Assembly: GCA_944383905.1 (NCBI GenBank)
Contig: CALWRI010000015.1
Span: 1 to 41,084 of the forward strand
Length of the DNA: 41,084 nt
Direction: 5' to 3'
Source: an uncultured Christensenellaceae bacterium
GTDB lineage: Bacteria; Bacillota; Clostridia; Christensenellales; UBA3700
A program made the position numbers and the translations under genes. Below are positions 1-7,953 of this stretch, piece after piece; the stretch's first letter is position 1, and every line of letters begins with the position of its first letter. The notes beneath the pieces were generated by a model. The model saw only the letters and a program-made list of their open reading frames with translations. It had not been told where the DNA came from and ran no database searches.

Positions 1-646
1 TCTTTTTGTTTGCAGGGGAATGAACGCGTATTCGACAGACAAGCGCAAGTACCTTGCGCGGTTGCGTGTGACGCGAACGCGGCTCAATGCGTTTTTCAAA
101 CTCACTGCTTCGCTATTCCGTCGAAGCCTTCGGCTTCTCCTTACGAATCGCGCTCTCTGCCGGAAAGAACCGATTTTTCGGTTCTTTTTGTTTGCAGGGG
201 AATGAACGCGTATTCGACAGACAAGCGCAAGTACCTTGCGCGGTTGCGTGTGACGCGAACGCGGCTCAATGCGTTTTTCAAACTCACTGCTTCGCTATTC
301 CGTCGAAGCCTTCGGCTTCTCCTTACGAATCGCGTCTCCCCTGCCGGAAAGAACCGATTTTTAGGTTCTTTTTGTTTGCAGGGGAATGAACGCGTATTCG
401 ACAGACAAGCGCAAGTACCTTGTACGATTGCGTGTGACGCAAATGCGGCTCAATGCGTTTTTCAAACTCACTGCTTCGCTATTCCGTCGAAGCCTTCGGC
501 TTCTCCTTACGAATCGCGCTCTCTGCCGGAAAGAACCGATTTTTCGGTTCTTTTTGTTTGCAGGGGAATGAACGCGTATTCGACAGACAAGCGCAAGTAC
601 CTTGCGCGGTTGCGTGTGACGCGAATGCGGCTCAATGCGTTTTTTC
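1..646 (+). repeat. Tandem array of a 182-184 bp structured unit (3.5 copies, cut by window start)
   Basis: The same sequence recurs with units starting at 1, 183, 367 and 549 (periods 182, 184, 182); the fourth copy stops at about 646. Each full unit carries three inverted repeats in the same order: GCGCAAG-TAC-CTTGCGC, GAAGCC-TTC-GGCTTC, and AAGAACCGA-TTTT-TCGGTTCTT running into a T tract (165-189 in the first copy), which looks like an intrinsic terminator reading rightward. Copies differ by a few substitutions and a 2-bp insertion in the second. The period is not a multiple of three, so the open frames that run through the array change frame between copies and a protein is unlikely. Probably a non-coding repeat or repeated small RNA; the identity is unknown. 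Confidence 0.85.
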
Positions 647-705
647 AGATGGATTAACGCGGTTATATTTTTGTGCGGTTGATTGATTGCGATAAAATTA
701 TAATG

Positions 706-734
706 TTGTATGCTGCGCAAAAATAATTTATAAT
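706..734 (+). promoter_or_regulatory. Candidate promoter of the ECF sigma gene
   Basis: TTGTAT (706-711) and TATAAT (729-734) are separated by 17 bp, a housekeeping-type promoter, 52 bp before the chosen ATG at 787. A second TATAAT lies at 699-704 without a good upstream partner. ECF factors often control their own gene, but no ECF-type motif was recognised here. Confidence 0.45.
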
Positions 735-786
735 ATTTATGAAATATCTGGCGTATGTATTTCGACTTTATTTACAGGAGTGCTCT

Positions 787-1269
787 ATGGAAGACAAATA
801 CCAACTAAATACCGTTGACGAAATAGTCGATGCGTACGCCGATCTTCTGTTCAGGATCGCGCTGCAATATACGGGTATCAGGCAAGAAGCGGAGGACATT
901 GTGCAAGAAACTTTTCTAGCAATGCTGAAAAAACTGCCTTTTGAGAGTATGTTGCACGCAAAGCGCTGGCTTATCAAGGTTACAATCAACAAATGCAAGG
1001 ATTATTTCAAGTCGGCTCGCAGAAAAAATCTGCCGCTTGACGAGAAAATGAATGCGACATACGTTGAAAATCATGAAGATCTTGAAGAATTGAACAGACT
1101 TGACCCTCTTGACAGAAGCATAATATATTTGTTTTATTATGAAGGTTACAGCACGAAAGAGATCGCCTCAATGGTAGGAAAAACGAGAAACGCCGTAAAT
1201 ATACGGCTTTGCAGAGCAAGAGAGACTCTGAAAGAATTATTACAGGAAGGTGACGACTATGAAGGATAA
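787..1269 (+). CDS. ECF-type RNA polymerase sigma factor
   Basis: A 160-residue alternative sigma factor of the extracytoplasmic-function class, which directs RNA polymerase to a small regulon in response to an envelope signal. Region 2 is visible in the first half (residues from EIVDAYADLLFRIAL through the acidic AEDIVQETF motif and the KRWLIKVTINKCKDYF helix). Region 4 lies in the second half (LDRSIIYLFYYEGYSTKEIA, then the recognition helix around NAVNIRLCRARETL). The ATG at 787 is preferred over the in-frame ATG at 739 because AGGAG lies six bases upstream and the earlier start would sit on the promoter. The next gene starts inside the end of this one (ATG 1259, stop 1267-1269), the usual coupling of a sigma factor with its anti-sigma partner. 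The regulon is unknown. Confidence 0.9.
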   Translation: MEDKYQLNTVDEIVDAYADLLFRIALQYTGIRQEAEDIVQETFLAMLKKLPFESMLHAKRWLIKVTINKCKDYFKSARRKNLPLDEKMNATYVENHEDLEELNRLDPLDRSIIYLFYYEGYSTKEIASMVGKTRNAVNIRLCRARETLKELLQEGDDYEG

Positions 1270-3478
1270 CAAATATTGTCATATTGTATCGGAAACCGTA
1301 CTTGCTGAAGACAAAAAAACCGAAATAAAAAACGCATTGCACAAGGCGGCGAAAGCGCCTGGCAAATGCGGCAAAATCGCTGTGTCAAAGCCGTCTTATG
1401 TCAGAAAAATTGCGCTGAAATGGACTGCGGCGGTCGCCTCTGTCGCTATCGTCGTCGTATGCGCGGGTTATTTCTTGTTGCCGATTGCGACCCGCAAACA
1501 GAGACAAACGGTAAAATCTCCGATTTCGGCAGAGGACGCTACTCATATCGCCGAGGTCACCGAAAACGCGCAGTATCTGCCCAACACCGAACTTCTCGCG
1601 TCGTCCGGATACAGCGCGAGCGCTCTTTCTTCCGTTCTTGACGACGGAGGATATGACCCCGCCTACGAAAACGTATACAAGGCAGACGAGGAAGTAATGT
1701 CCTTTTCAAAAGATGAATATGACGAATTCAACAACAACCTCGCAACGATAAGCGGAACGGGAGCGGTCACTGCAATGACGATAGACGATCTCAAATTCGA
1801 GATCTCGATGGCTCTCGACAATATTCCAGGCTACGACCAGTGGTTCCAGATGCCGTACGAAATTCCGCAGATGTCGGCGACGCAGAGCAACGACTATACG
1901 CTGTACTCATATAATCTTTCTTACGACAAAGAATCTGAAAAGATCACCATGAGACGACTTGGCTGGAGAACGAGAGGTGAGACCTACGACGTCCAGACTG
2001 GCATATTTTACGACGACGCCTACCAGCGACAGTATATAGAAGTAGAATATTATCACGACGAACTTGGCAGAGAAGTCGTCGATTGTACGGTTTTCGACTT
2101 TCTTTGCGTAAAAGAGGGCGAATATTATCCGATATACGCTCAAAAGCTCATCAATATCAAGGACTGCTCGACGACAAAGTACGCCGTAACTTATATGCGC
2201 AATTTTGAACTTGTCAACGAGATTCAAAACAACGATGACGCATTCGACAAAAGCGATATGTACGATTACGGCATAAACACGCTTATAATTCAGCTTGATT
2301 ATTCGTCGGGAGACGACATGACTCTCATGAAAGCGCAATACAGCACCGCGGACAAACACCAGAAATTGTCGACTTCGGGAACGGCGGCGTATTACAAAAA
2401 AACTGCAAATTCTACGGTCTATTACTCAAACAAATGGGACAACATAGTATCCTATATTAACGGTTACCCTGTCAATTCTGTCCAGAGCGGCTATTGCGTA
2501 AATTACTATCCCGACGATCTCGACAAACCGGAGTACAGAGACTATTTTCACCGTCGCCTCGGCAAAGCGCTTATTTCCATGTCAGAACTCAGGTACGCTT
2601 ATACCTGCGACTTATGCGAAAATTCAAAGATAACGTCGGACGGAGTGTTTATAGACTGTTCTCACTATATTCTTTCTCCGACAGTCAACAGATATTTCAA
2701 CGAGATCATTTCCGACGACGAAAAATATTTCTCCGATTCGTCTTTAGTATGGCTGGGAATGAGGTCGCAACTTAAAAAATTCGTGGATAATCTTGGTGTC
2801 GAATACGATATATCCCTCAACATGAACGGAGCTGATTTCGGCAATTCGATCAATGGCTTTGCGGTGGAATTCGGCAAGAAATACTATAAAGAAAAGGTAA
2901 ATGCCGGCGAACTCGGAAAAATCGAACGATATATCAACGAGAATACTACGCGTATAGACGAATACGAATACCCGACAGAGATGATAGGAAAACTGACGTT
3001 CACATACGGTACGGTTGAAGACAGCAAGATGGATGACAAAGTGTTGGAAATTTCCTTCTCGACTCATACAAGCGTGTCCGATCCCGTCGCGGATAAGGAA
3101 TATTATCTCTGCACGTTGCTTGTCAGCCGCGAAAACTATAATGACTATTCTATCTTGAGCAGGGTAAAACTCGACCCGACGTCTGACGAAAAAGTCAAAG
3201 TAGAATTCGACATCGATCTGTCGTCACTGATAGAATCGTGGCTCTCGTCGGACAATACGAAATACGGAGTCGGTTATGTTCCGTCCTATGCGATAATGAG
3301 TTACAGCGAAGAAGAGGGCTTCGAATACCTTTCCAGACCGATGACTATCGATATCGACTCACGCTTCAACGATCTTCTCGAAGAATACGTTGTCGTAAAC
3401 GCAAACGGGAAGAGTTACGTCAGCTATATGACAAGGTATAACTACGGACTTGAATTCATTTTTACAAATGCAGCTTAA
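1259..3478 (+). CDS. Membrane-anchored anti-sigma-like protein with large extracytoplasmic domain
   Basis: A 739-residue protein translationally coupled to the ECF gene (11-bp overlap). The start is ATG 1259, eight bases after GGAAGG; the GTG at 1250 overlaps that ribosome site and is less likely. Residues 1-50 are basic and probably cytoplasmic and would contact the sigma factor. A single membrane helix spans about 55-76 (after KWTAAVASVAIVVV). The remaining 660 or so residues are rich in Asp, Tyr and Ser and should lie outside. No known fold, zinc-type anti-sigma motif (HxxxCxxC) or enzyme signature was recognised in either part. The anti-sigma role is inferred from position and topology. 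The outer part is far larger than in common anti-sigma factors, so it may be a sensor or a surface protein controlled by the sigma factor. A terminator follows at 3518. Confidence 0.7.
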   Translation: MKDNKYCHIVSETVLAEDKKTEIKNALHKAAKAPGKCGKIAVSKPSYVRKIALKWTAAVASVAIVVVCAGYFLLPIATRKQRQTVKSPISAEDATHIAEVTENAQYLPNTELLASSGYSASALSSVLDDGGYDPAYENVYKADEEVMSFSKDEYDEFNNNLATISGTGAVTAMTIDDLKFEISMALDNIPGYDQWFQMPYEIPQMSATQSNDYTLYSYNLSYDKESEKITMRRLGWRTRGETYDVQTGIFYDDAYQRQYIEVEYYHDELGREVVDCTVFDFLCVKEGEYYPIYAQKLINIKDCSTTKYAVTYMRNFELVNEIQNNDDAFDKSDMYDYGINTLIIQLDYSSGDDMTLMKAQYSTADKHQKLSTSGTAAYYKKTANSTVYYSNKWDNIVSYINGYPVNSVQSGYCVNYYPDDLDKPEYRDYFHRRLGKALISMSELRYAYTCDLCENSKITSDGVFIDCSHYILSPTVNRYFNEIISDDEKYFSDSSLVWLGMRSQLKKFVDNLGVEYDISLNMNGADFGNSINGFAVEFGKKYYKEKVNAGELGKIERYINENTTRIDEYEYPTEMIGKLTFTYGTVEDSKMDDKVLEISFSTHTSVSDPVADKEYYLCTLLVSRENYNDYSILSRVKLDPTSDEKVKVEFDIDLSSLIESWLSSDNTKYGVGYVPSYAIMSYSEEEGFEYLSRPMTIDIDSRFNDLLEEYVVVNANGKSYVSYMTRYNYGLEFIFTNAA

Positions 3479-3517
3479 TAAGACAATTCAACTGCGTCAA
3501 TGCGATTGTCGTGAATT

Positions 3518-3546
3518 CCGTCGCCCGAAAGGGCGGCGGTTTTCTC
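3518..3546 (+). terminator. Intrinsic terminator after the ECF/anti-sigma pair
   Basis: CCGTCGCCC-GAAA-GGGCGGCGG, a nine-pair stem with one G-U pair, followed by TTTTCTCTT. Confidence 0.85.
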
Positions 3547-3574
3547 TTAAAGCTGTTAAATATTACACTATTTG

Positions 3575-3603
3575 TTGCCGTTTTTTCGGTCTTATGATAA
3601 AAT
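3575..3603 (+). promoter_or_regulatory. Promoter of proC-rnhA
   Basis: TTGCCG (3575-3580), 17 bp, then TAAAAT (3598-3603), with TG two bases before the -10 (extended form). It lies just before the GTGAGGTG ribosome site of proC. Confidence 0.6.
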
Positions 3604-3625
3604 AACTATTAACGTGAGGTGAAAT

Positions 3626-4408
3626 ATGAAAAAATACAAACTCGGTTTTATCGGCTACGGCAACATGGCGAAAGCCATAATCGGAGGCATTCTCAAAAGC
3701 GGTATTCTCGACAAGTCGCAGATCGCCTTGTCCGACCCCGCAAGCAAGGATTCCGACGGCATATTCTGCACAAACGACAACGATTACGTCGCAAACAACA
3801 GCGACTATCTGTTTCTTTCGGTGAAGCCACAGGTCTTCAAGAGTATAAACTTTTCCTGCACCGCGGATTGCGTCATCAGCATTATGGCGGGCACAGACAG
3901 CGCATATATCGGCAAAAAACTCAATATGCAGGGAAAAGTCATTCGCGTTATGCCAAATACCCCCGCGCAGATAGGCATGGGCGTTGCGGCGATTGCGGTC
4001 AACGGTCTCGACAAAAAGCACAACGATTTCTGCAAGTCGATTTTCGACAGCGTCGGGCAGGCGTATTTTATACCCGAAGACAAGTTTGACGCCGTCACCT
4101 GCGTGAGCGGTAGCGGTCCCGCATACGTCTATTATTTCGCCGACGCGATGATAAAAGGCGGCATCGAGAACGGACTCGATCCCGAGATCTCAAAAACTCT
4201 CGCGCTCGGCACGATAATCGGCGCGTGCGAAATGATAAAGGCTCATCCGGAGATTCCTCTCGAAACCCTTATCCAAAACGTGTGCTCAAAGGGCGGCACG
4301 ACGATCGAAGCAGTCAGAATACTCGAACGTGACGACGTCTGCAAAACCGTCGTCGACGCAATGACCGCGTGCAGGATACGCAGCGAGGAGCTGGGAAAGG
4401 AACAATGA
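3626..4408 (+). CDS. proC: Pyrroline-5-carboxylate reductase
   Basis: A cytosolic enzyme for the last step of proline synthesis: it reduces 1-pyrroline-5-carboxylate to L-proline with NAD(P)H. The 260-residue length is normal. The N-terminal nucleotide-binding fold shows GFIGYGNMAKAI at residues 7-18 and the family's VMPNTP stretch at about 108-113. The C-terminal dimer and active-site domain shows SGSGPAY at 161-167 followed by the SKGGTT motif. The start has AGGTG a few bases upstream. The stop overlaps the rnhA start (ATGA at 4405-4408), so the two are co-translated. No proA or proB is nearby, so the rest of the pathway must be encoded elsewhere. Confidence 0.97.
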   Translation: MKKYKLGFIGYGNMAKAIIGGILKSGILDKSQIALSDPASKDSDGIFCTNDNDYVANNSDYLFLSVKPQVFKSINFSCTADCVISIMAGTDSAYIGKKLNMQGKVIRVMPNTPAQIGMGVAAIAVNGLDKKHNDFCKSIFDSVGQAYFIPEDKFDAVTCVSGSGPAYVYYFADAMIKGGIENGLDPEISKTLALGTIIGACEMIKAHPEIPLETLIQNVCSKGGTTIEAVRILERDDVCKTVVDAMTACRIRSEELGKEQ

Positions 4409-4854
4409 AAAAAGTCGATCTTTATACGGACGGCGCCTGTTCGGGCAATCCCGGCGTCGGCGGCTGGGGCGCGATCCTGATATACAACGGTCACGAAAAG
4501 GAATTGAGCGGCTATTGCAAGGATACCACGAACAACAGAATGGAACTGTTTGCGGTGATACAAGGTCTGAAACAGCTCAATCAACCTTGCGAAGTTACCG
4601 TTTTCAGCGATTCTGCCTACGTCTGCAACGCTTTTCTCGAAAATTGGATAACCGACTGGCAGGCAAACAATTGGCGCACAAAGTCCAAAGACAAGGTGAA
4701 AAACGATGATCTCTGGAAGTTGCTTCTGATGCAGATGGAAGATCACAAGGTGTCGTTCGTAAAAGTAAAAGGTCACGCCGACAACGCATACAACAACCGT
4801 TGCGACAAACTCGCTACGGGTGAAATATCCAAACACGACAAGCCGTCCGCATAA
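4405..4854 (+). CDS. rnhA: Ribonuclease HI
   Basis: A 149-residue ribonuclease H that cuts the RNA strand of RNA-DNA hybrids, for example primers and R-loops. All catalytic residues of the family are present: D9 (YTDGACSGN), E47 (NNRMEL), D69 (FSDSAY), H124 (VKGHAD) and D134 (NNRCD), matching the E. coli spacing almost exactly. The ATG at 4405 is chosen because it overlaps the proC stop and begins the first beta strand directly; a longer frame from 4369 only adds proC-derived residues. The stop codon lies inside the following terminator hairpin. Confidence 0.97.
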   Translation: MKKVDLYTDGACSGNPGVGGWGAILIYNGHEKELSGYCKDTTNNRMELFAVIQGLKQLNQPCEVTVFSDSAYVCNAFLENWITDWQANNWRTKSKDKVKNDDLWKLLLMQMEDHKVSFVKVKGHADNAYNNRCDKLATGEISKHDKPSA

Positions 4855-4868
4855 GGGCGGCTTTTTTT
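4840..4868 (+). terminator. Terminator after rnhA
   Basis: AAGCCGTCC / GGGCGGCTT stem followed by seven T. The loop contains the last bases and stop codon of rnhA. Confidence 0.85.
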
Positions 4869-4953
4869 GAGTCGCGTCGCAGACGCGTCGCTTTTCTTTT
4901 TCTTTTCGCGTAATTTTACGACGCGGTTACAAATAATATATTCGTGAAAGGTT

Positions 4954-5988
4954 ATGACTAAAACTGAACGGATATGCGGCGCTCTCGTTGCAACTCTGAT
5001 GACGGCGGGAGCGGGCGTGATACTTTATATTATGCATCTGTTGAATGTCGGCACGCTCGTGCTCGGCGCGTCGTATTGCGCCGCTGCGGCGCTTGCGTTC
5101 GCGTGTTATTACGGCGCTTTTATGAACTGCGAAATAGTTTTCAAGGGCGGATTTATCGGATTTCTCGGTGCCATCGTCATTTCGGTATTCTATATCCTCG
5201 CGATAAAATACGGCTGGATGCAGACTCTGACGGACAAAGCGGCTATGCAGGCGTTCATATCTCGATATGACGGCTATGCGACGGCTGTGTTCATTGTCGT
5301 TCAGTTTCTTCAGGTCACGGTGCTTCCTTTGCCGTCAACTATCACGACTCTCGCGGGAATAGCGCTTTTCGGGGTATGGAAGACCGTGCTTTATTCGTCT
5401 ATCGGAATAATAAGCGGATCGATGTTCGCGTTTTTCCTCGGCAGGACGTGCGGCGTAAAGCTCGTCGTCTGGATATGCGGAGCAAAGATGTTTGAAAAAT
5501 ACCGCCGTTTCTCTGAAGGAAAGGACGAACTTTTGCTTTACGCGATGTTTTTGCTTCCGTTTTTCCCGGACGATCTTCTGTGTCTTCTCGCGGGACTCGG
5601 TACGATGAGTTACAGATCCTTTTTCGTTATGATGGCGATCACGAGACCGATCGGAGCCCTCTGGGTCGCAGGCGTATTCAAAGGAGCCGTATCCATACCT
5701 TTTTCCGGCTGGGGCATTGCGGTGTGGGCTGTCATATTCGCCGCGACTGTCACGCTGTTTGTCGTATTGTACAAGTACGGCGACGAGATAACGGAGCGTT
5801 TGAGCGCATTTACGTGCAAAATTTCGCAAAAATTGCCGTGGGACGGAAAGAGCATCGTCAAAACAAAAAAACCTCGCAATAAACGCGTCGTGACGTCGGC
5901 AAGGACGATAAAAGAATTGAGCGCGCCTGATCCTGTCGCCGTTAAGTCGGCTACAAACAGAAATCTGACCGATTATAAAAATCTTTGA
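4954..5988 (+). CDS. TVP38/TMEM64 (DedA-type, VTT domain) membrane protein
   Basis: A 344-residue polytopic inner-membrane protein. Three helices lie in the first 85 residues. The VTT (SNARE-associated/DedA) core follows at about 105-250, with a TVLPLPSTITTLAG re-entrant-type segment, a small-residue-rich helix (GIISGSMFAFFLGRTCG) and the LPFFPDDLLCLLAG motif typical of YdjX/TVP38 proteins. A last helix is at about 250-275, and the tail of about 70 residues is basic and cytoplasmic. Relatives are implicated in lipid scrambling or undecaprenyl-phosphate recycling; the specific role here is not known. The ribosome site is GAAAGG before ATG 4954. It stands alone, convergent with the PadR gene. 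Confidence 0.85.
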   Translation: MTKTERICGALVATLMTAGAGVILYIMHLLNVGTLVLGASYCAAAALAFACYYGAFMNCEIVFKGGFIGFLGAIVISVFYILAIKYGWMQTLTDKAAMQAFISRYDGYATAVFIVVQFLQVTVLPLPSTITTLAGIALFGVWKTVLYSSIGIISGSMFAFFLGRTCGVKLVVWICGAKMFEKYRRFSEGKDELLLYAMFLLPFFPDDLLCLLAGLGTMSYRSFFVMMAITRPIGALWVAGVFKGAVSIPFSGWGIAVWAVIFAATVTLFVVLYKYGDEITERLSAFTCKISQKLPWDGKSIVKTKKPRNKRVVTSARTIKELSAPDPVAVKSATNRNLTDYKNL

Positions 5989-6151
5989 TATGCAAGCGGC
6001 GCGTCCGCTATGAAAGCCCAAGACGAAAGAAACGTGACGTTTTGAGTGATAATCGACGTAATTTGCGTGACGACTGACGAGGTTTTGTTATTTTCGGAAA
6101 ATATACAGGCATTTATCTGCCGATTTCAGATTGTTTAATATAAAACAACGC

Positions 6152-6178
6152 AAAAAAAATCCCTCTCTTGCGAGAGGG
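6152..6178 (-). terminator. Terminator after the PadR-membrane gene
   Basis: On the minus strand CCCTCTC-GCAA-GAGAGGG followed by A then eight T; it ends the gene whose stop is at 6184. Confidence 0.9.
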
Positions 6179-6183
6179 AAGTT

Positions 6184-7893
6184 TCAGTTGACGTGATAGT
6201 GATTGCTCTTGTACAGCCAATAATAAATGAATATCCCGATCGGTATTATCAACAGGAAAACGAGCGGGATTATCACCGGACGGATCATCGAGTCGACGTT
6301 GTCTATCCTTGCGCCGCACGCCAGGAAGCCTATAAGCACGATGAGTATTATCGCGTTTATTATCACGATAAGAGAGTTGATCAATGCGTTTTTCGCTCTG
6401 AAATTGGCTTTTATGCGCTTTTTCGGATCGACGCAATATGCGATAAACATCACGATCGGATACAGCAGTCCGAGCGCGAGGAAGCCGAACAGGGCGCCGA
6501 CGTTGTGACCGAATTTCGGAGCAGTCGCGAAATACGCTATAAGCACGCCGACCGCATAGACGAGATAAGTGAGCACGGAGCTGTCGCGGTTGAGTTTGTT
6601 GCTGAAATAATACTGGTTTATGTAGTATTCGCTCGTGTTTTTCTTGACGTAAGGACGCAGATTGTAACCCTCTGCCATCATCTTGGATTTCAATTCCGAA
6701 GTGGAGAGGTAATCTATCTTCTCGTCGTCGTTTGTGACGGTTGCCGTGCTCGAAGGAGTGACCTGCGTCATCGGCACGCTGTAAATGCTGTCGAAACTGT
6801 CTATATAATTTACGGTCTGCCTGTTTGCGTAATCGTCGTATCTGCGGTCGTCGGAAACCTCGGTATCGTAAGTCTTTGTCTGCGGTTTTTCGGGTTCGGA
6901 CGGCCTTTCGTACAATTTTGTAAAAGCCTCGTCCTTAACGCTGTCGTCGACGACGTCGCTTTCGCTTTTCTCGTATACGGAATAGCTTTCTTTGATTTCG
7001 TTTTCGTCTTCAGACTCTTCTTTTTCCGCACGCTCGTCACCGTAAAACACGGGAGCGGTATATTCGGGTGCGTCGTATTCTTCGACTCCTTCCGCGTCCG
7101 TTTCGTCAACGTCGTCAGAGTAGTCGTCGACGCTTGCCGTCGTTTCGTCGCAAACGTCATCGCGTACGTCTTTCTCCGTTTCGGAAGAGTCGTCGTAAAC
7201 GCGGTATGCGTCGGATGAAGCGAGGTTGCGTTCTCCGTGATATTCTTCTTTATACTCCGAATAGCCGTTGTCGGAAGGCACAGCGCGGCTCTCCGACGGA
7301 TAAGTCGTGCCGATATATTCGTGAGGTATGTCGTCGTATTCGTCGACGGGCGGCTCGTCGGTCTCCGGAGGGATAACGTATTCGTCTGCGGGAGTAGAGA
7401 AAGAATCGTCGGAAAAATCCGATCTCCTTGCTACTGGAGCGGAGACTTCGTCGACAGATTCGTCATCGTCGCTGTCGACGCCGGGTCTGTTTCTCCTCGT
7501 CAGAGGTCTGAAATTGGACGGATCGAACGGAGCGACCTGTTTTTCGGGGTCAAATTCTTCGTCAGAAAGAAGATTGTCGATTATGGTGCGGCTGAATTCC
7601 CACTGATGCTGATCGCTTTCGAGAAAAGCGCGACCCGAAGGTTGCAGGGAATAATAAACTCTTTGAGCGCCGTTGGAGGTATCGCCCTTGTAAGAGCGGA
7701 TGTACCCCTGTTTCTCAAGTCTTTTCAAACAACTGTAAAGGGTAGGCTGCTTGAGAGTATACATGCCCTTGCTTTTTTCTTTGATCTCGTTGAGGATCTC
7801 GTAGCCGTATTTATCCTCATAGTAAAGCGACTTGAGGATAATGGTATCGACGTGCCCTCTGATAAGGTCTATGTTGACGTTTGAGTTGTCCAT
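6184..7893 (-). CDS. PadR-family regulator fused to a C-terminal membrane domain
   Basis: A 569-residue fusion. Residues about 8-95 form a PadR winged helix: DLIRGHVDTIILKSLYYEDKYGYEI, then LKQPTLYSCLKRLEKQGYI as recognition helix, and the wing YKG...RVYYSLQPSGR. Residues about 120-430 are a low-complexity, strongly acidic linker rich in Asp, Glu, Ser and Tyr. Residues about 450-565 contain four hydrophobic helices, ending with KSNHYHVN. PadR proteins are normally 100-200 residue soluble repressors of efflux or stress genes, so this one is probably held at the membrane. The ATG at 7893 follows GGAGAG by eight bases; an in-frame ATG at 7953 would lie on the promoter. It is monocistronic. What it senses is not visible. 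Confidence 0.85.
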   Translation of the reverse strand: MDNSNVNIDLIRGHVDTIILKSLYYEDKYGYEILNEIKEKSKGMYTLKQPTLYSCLKRLEKQGYIRSYKGDTSNGAQRVYYSLQPSGRAFLESDQHQWEFSRTIIDNLLSDEEFDPEKQVAPFDPSNFRPLTRRNRPGVDSDDDESVDEVSAPVARRSDFSDDSFSTPADEYVIPPETDEPPVDEYDDIPHEYIGTTYPSESRAVPSDNGYSEYKEEYHGERNLASSDAYRVYDDSSETEKDVRDDVCDETTASVDDYSDDVDETDAEGVEEYDAPEYTAPVFYGDERAEKEESEDENEIKESYSVYEKSESDVVDDSVKDEAFTKLYERPSEPEKPQTKTYDTEVSDDRRYDDYANRQTVNYIDSFDSIYSVPMTQVTPSSTATVTNDDEKIDYLSTSELKSKMMAEGYNLRPYVKKNTSEYYINQYYFSNKLNRDSSVLTYLVYAVGVLIAYFATAPKFGHNVGALFGFLALGLLYPIVMFIAYCVDPKKRIKANFRAKNALINSLIVIINAIILIVLIGFLACGARIDNVDSMIRPVIIPLVFLLIIPIGIFIYYWLYKSNHYHVN

Positions 7894-7924
7894 AGTGTAT
7901 CTCTCCGAGTTTCTCCTTAAAATT

Positions 7925-7953
7925 ATAATACTATAATAGAGCAGGCAAGTCAA
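7925..7953 (-). promoter_or_regulatory. Promoter of the PadR-membrane gene
   Basis: On the minus strand TTGACT (7953-7948), 17 bp, TATTAT (7930-7925), about 30 bp before the ATG. Confidence 0.65.

Noticed and set aside
1..646. CRISPR array
   Set aside because: Units are 182-184 bp and almost wholly identical; there are no short repeats with variable spacers and no cas genes.
10..657. A 215-codon open frame through the repeat array
   Set aside because: The repeat period is not a multiple of three, so the frame encodes different peptides in each copy; the open frame is a by-product of base composition.
6193..7218. A 341-codon plus-strand frame
   Set aside because: It is the antisense of the PadR-membrane gene; no ribosome site or domain.
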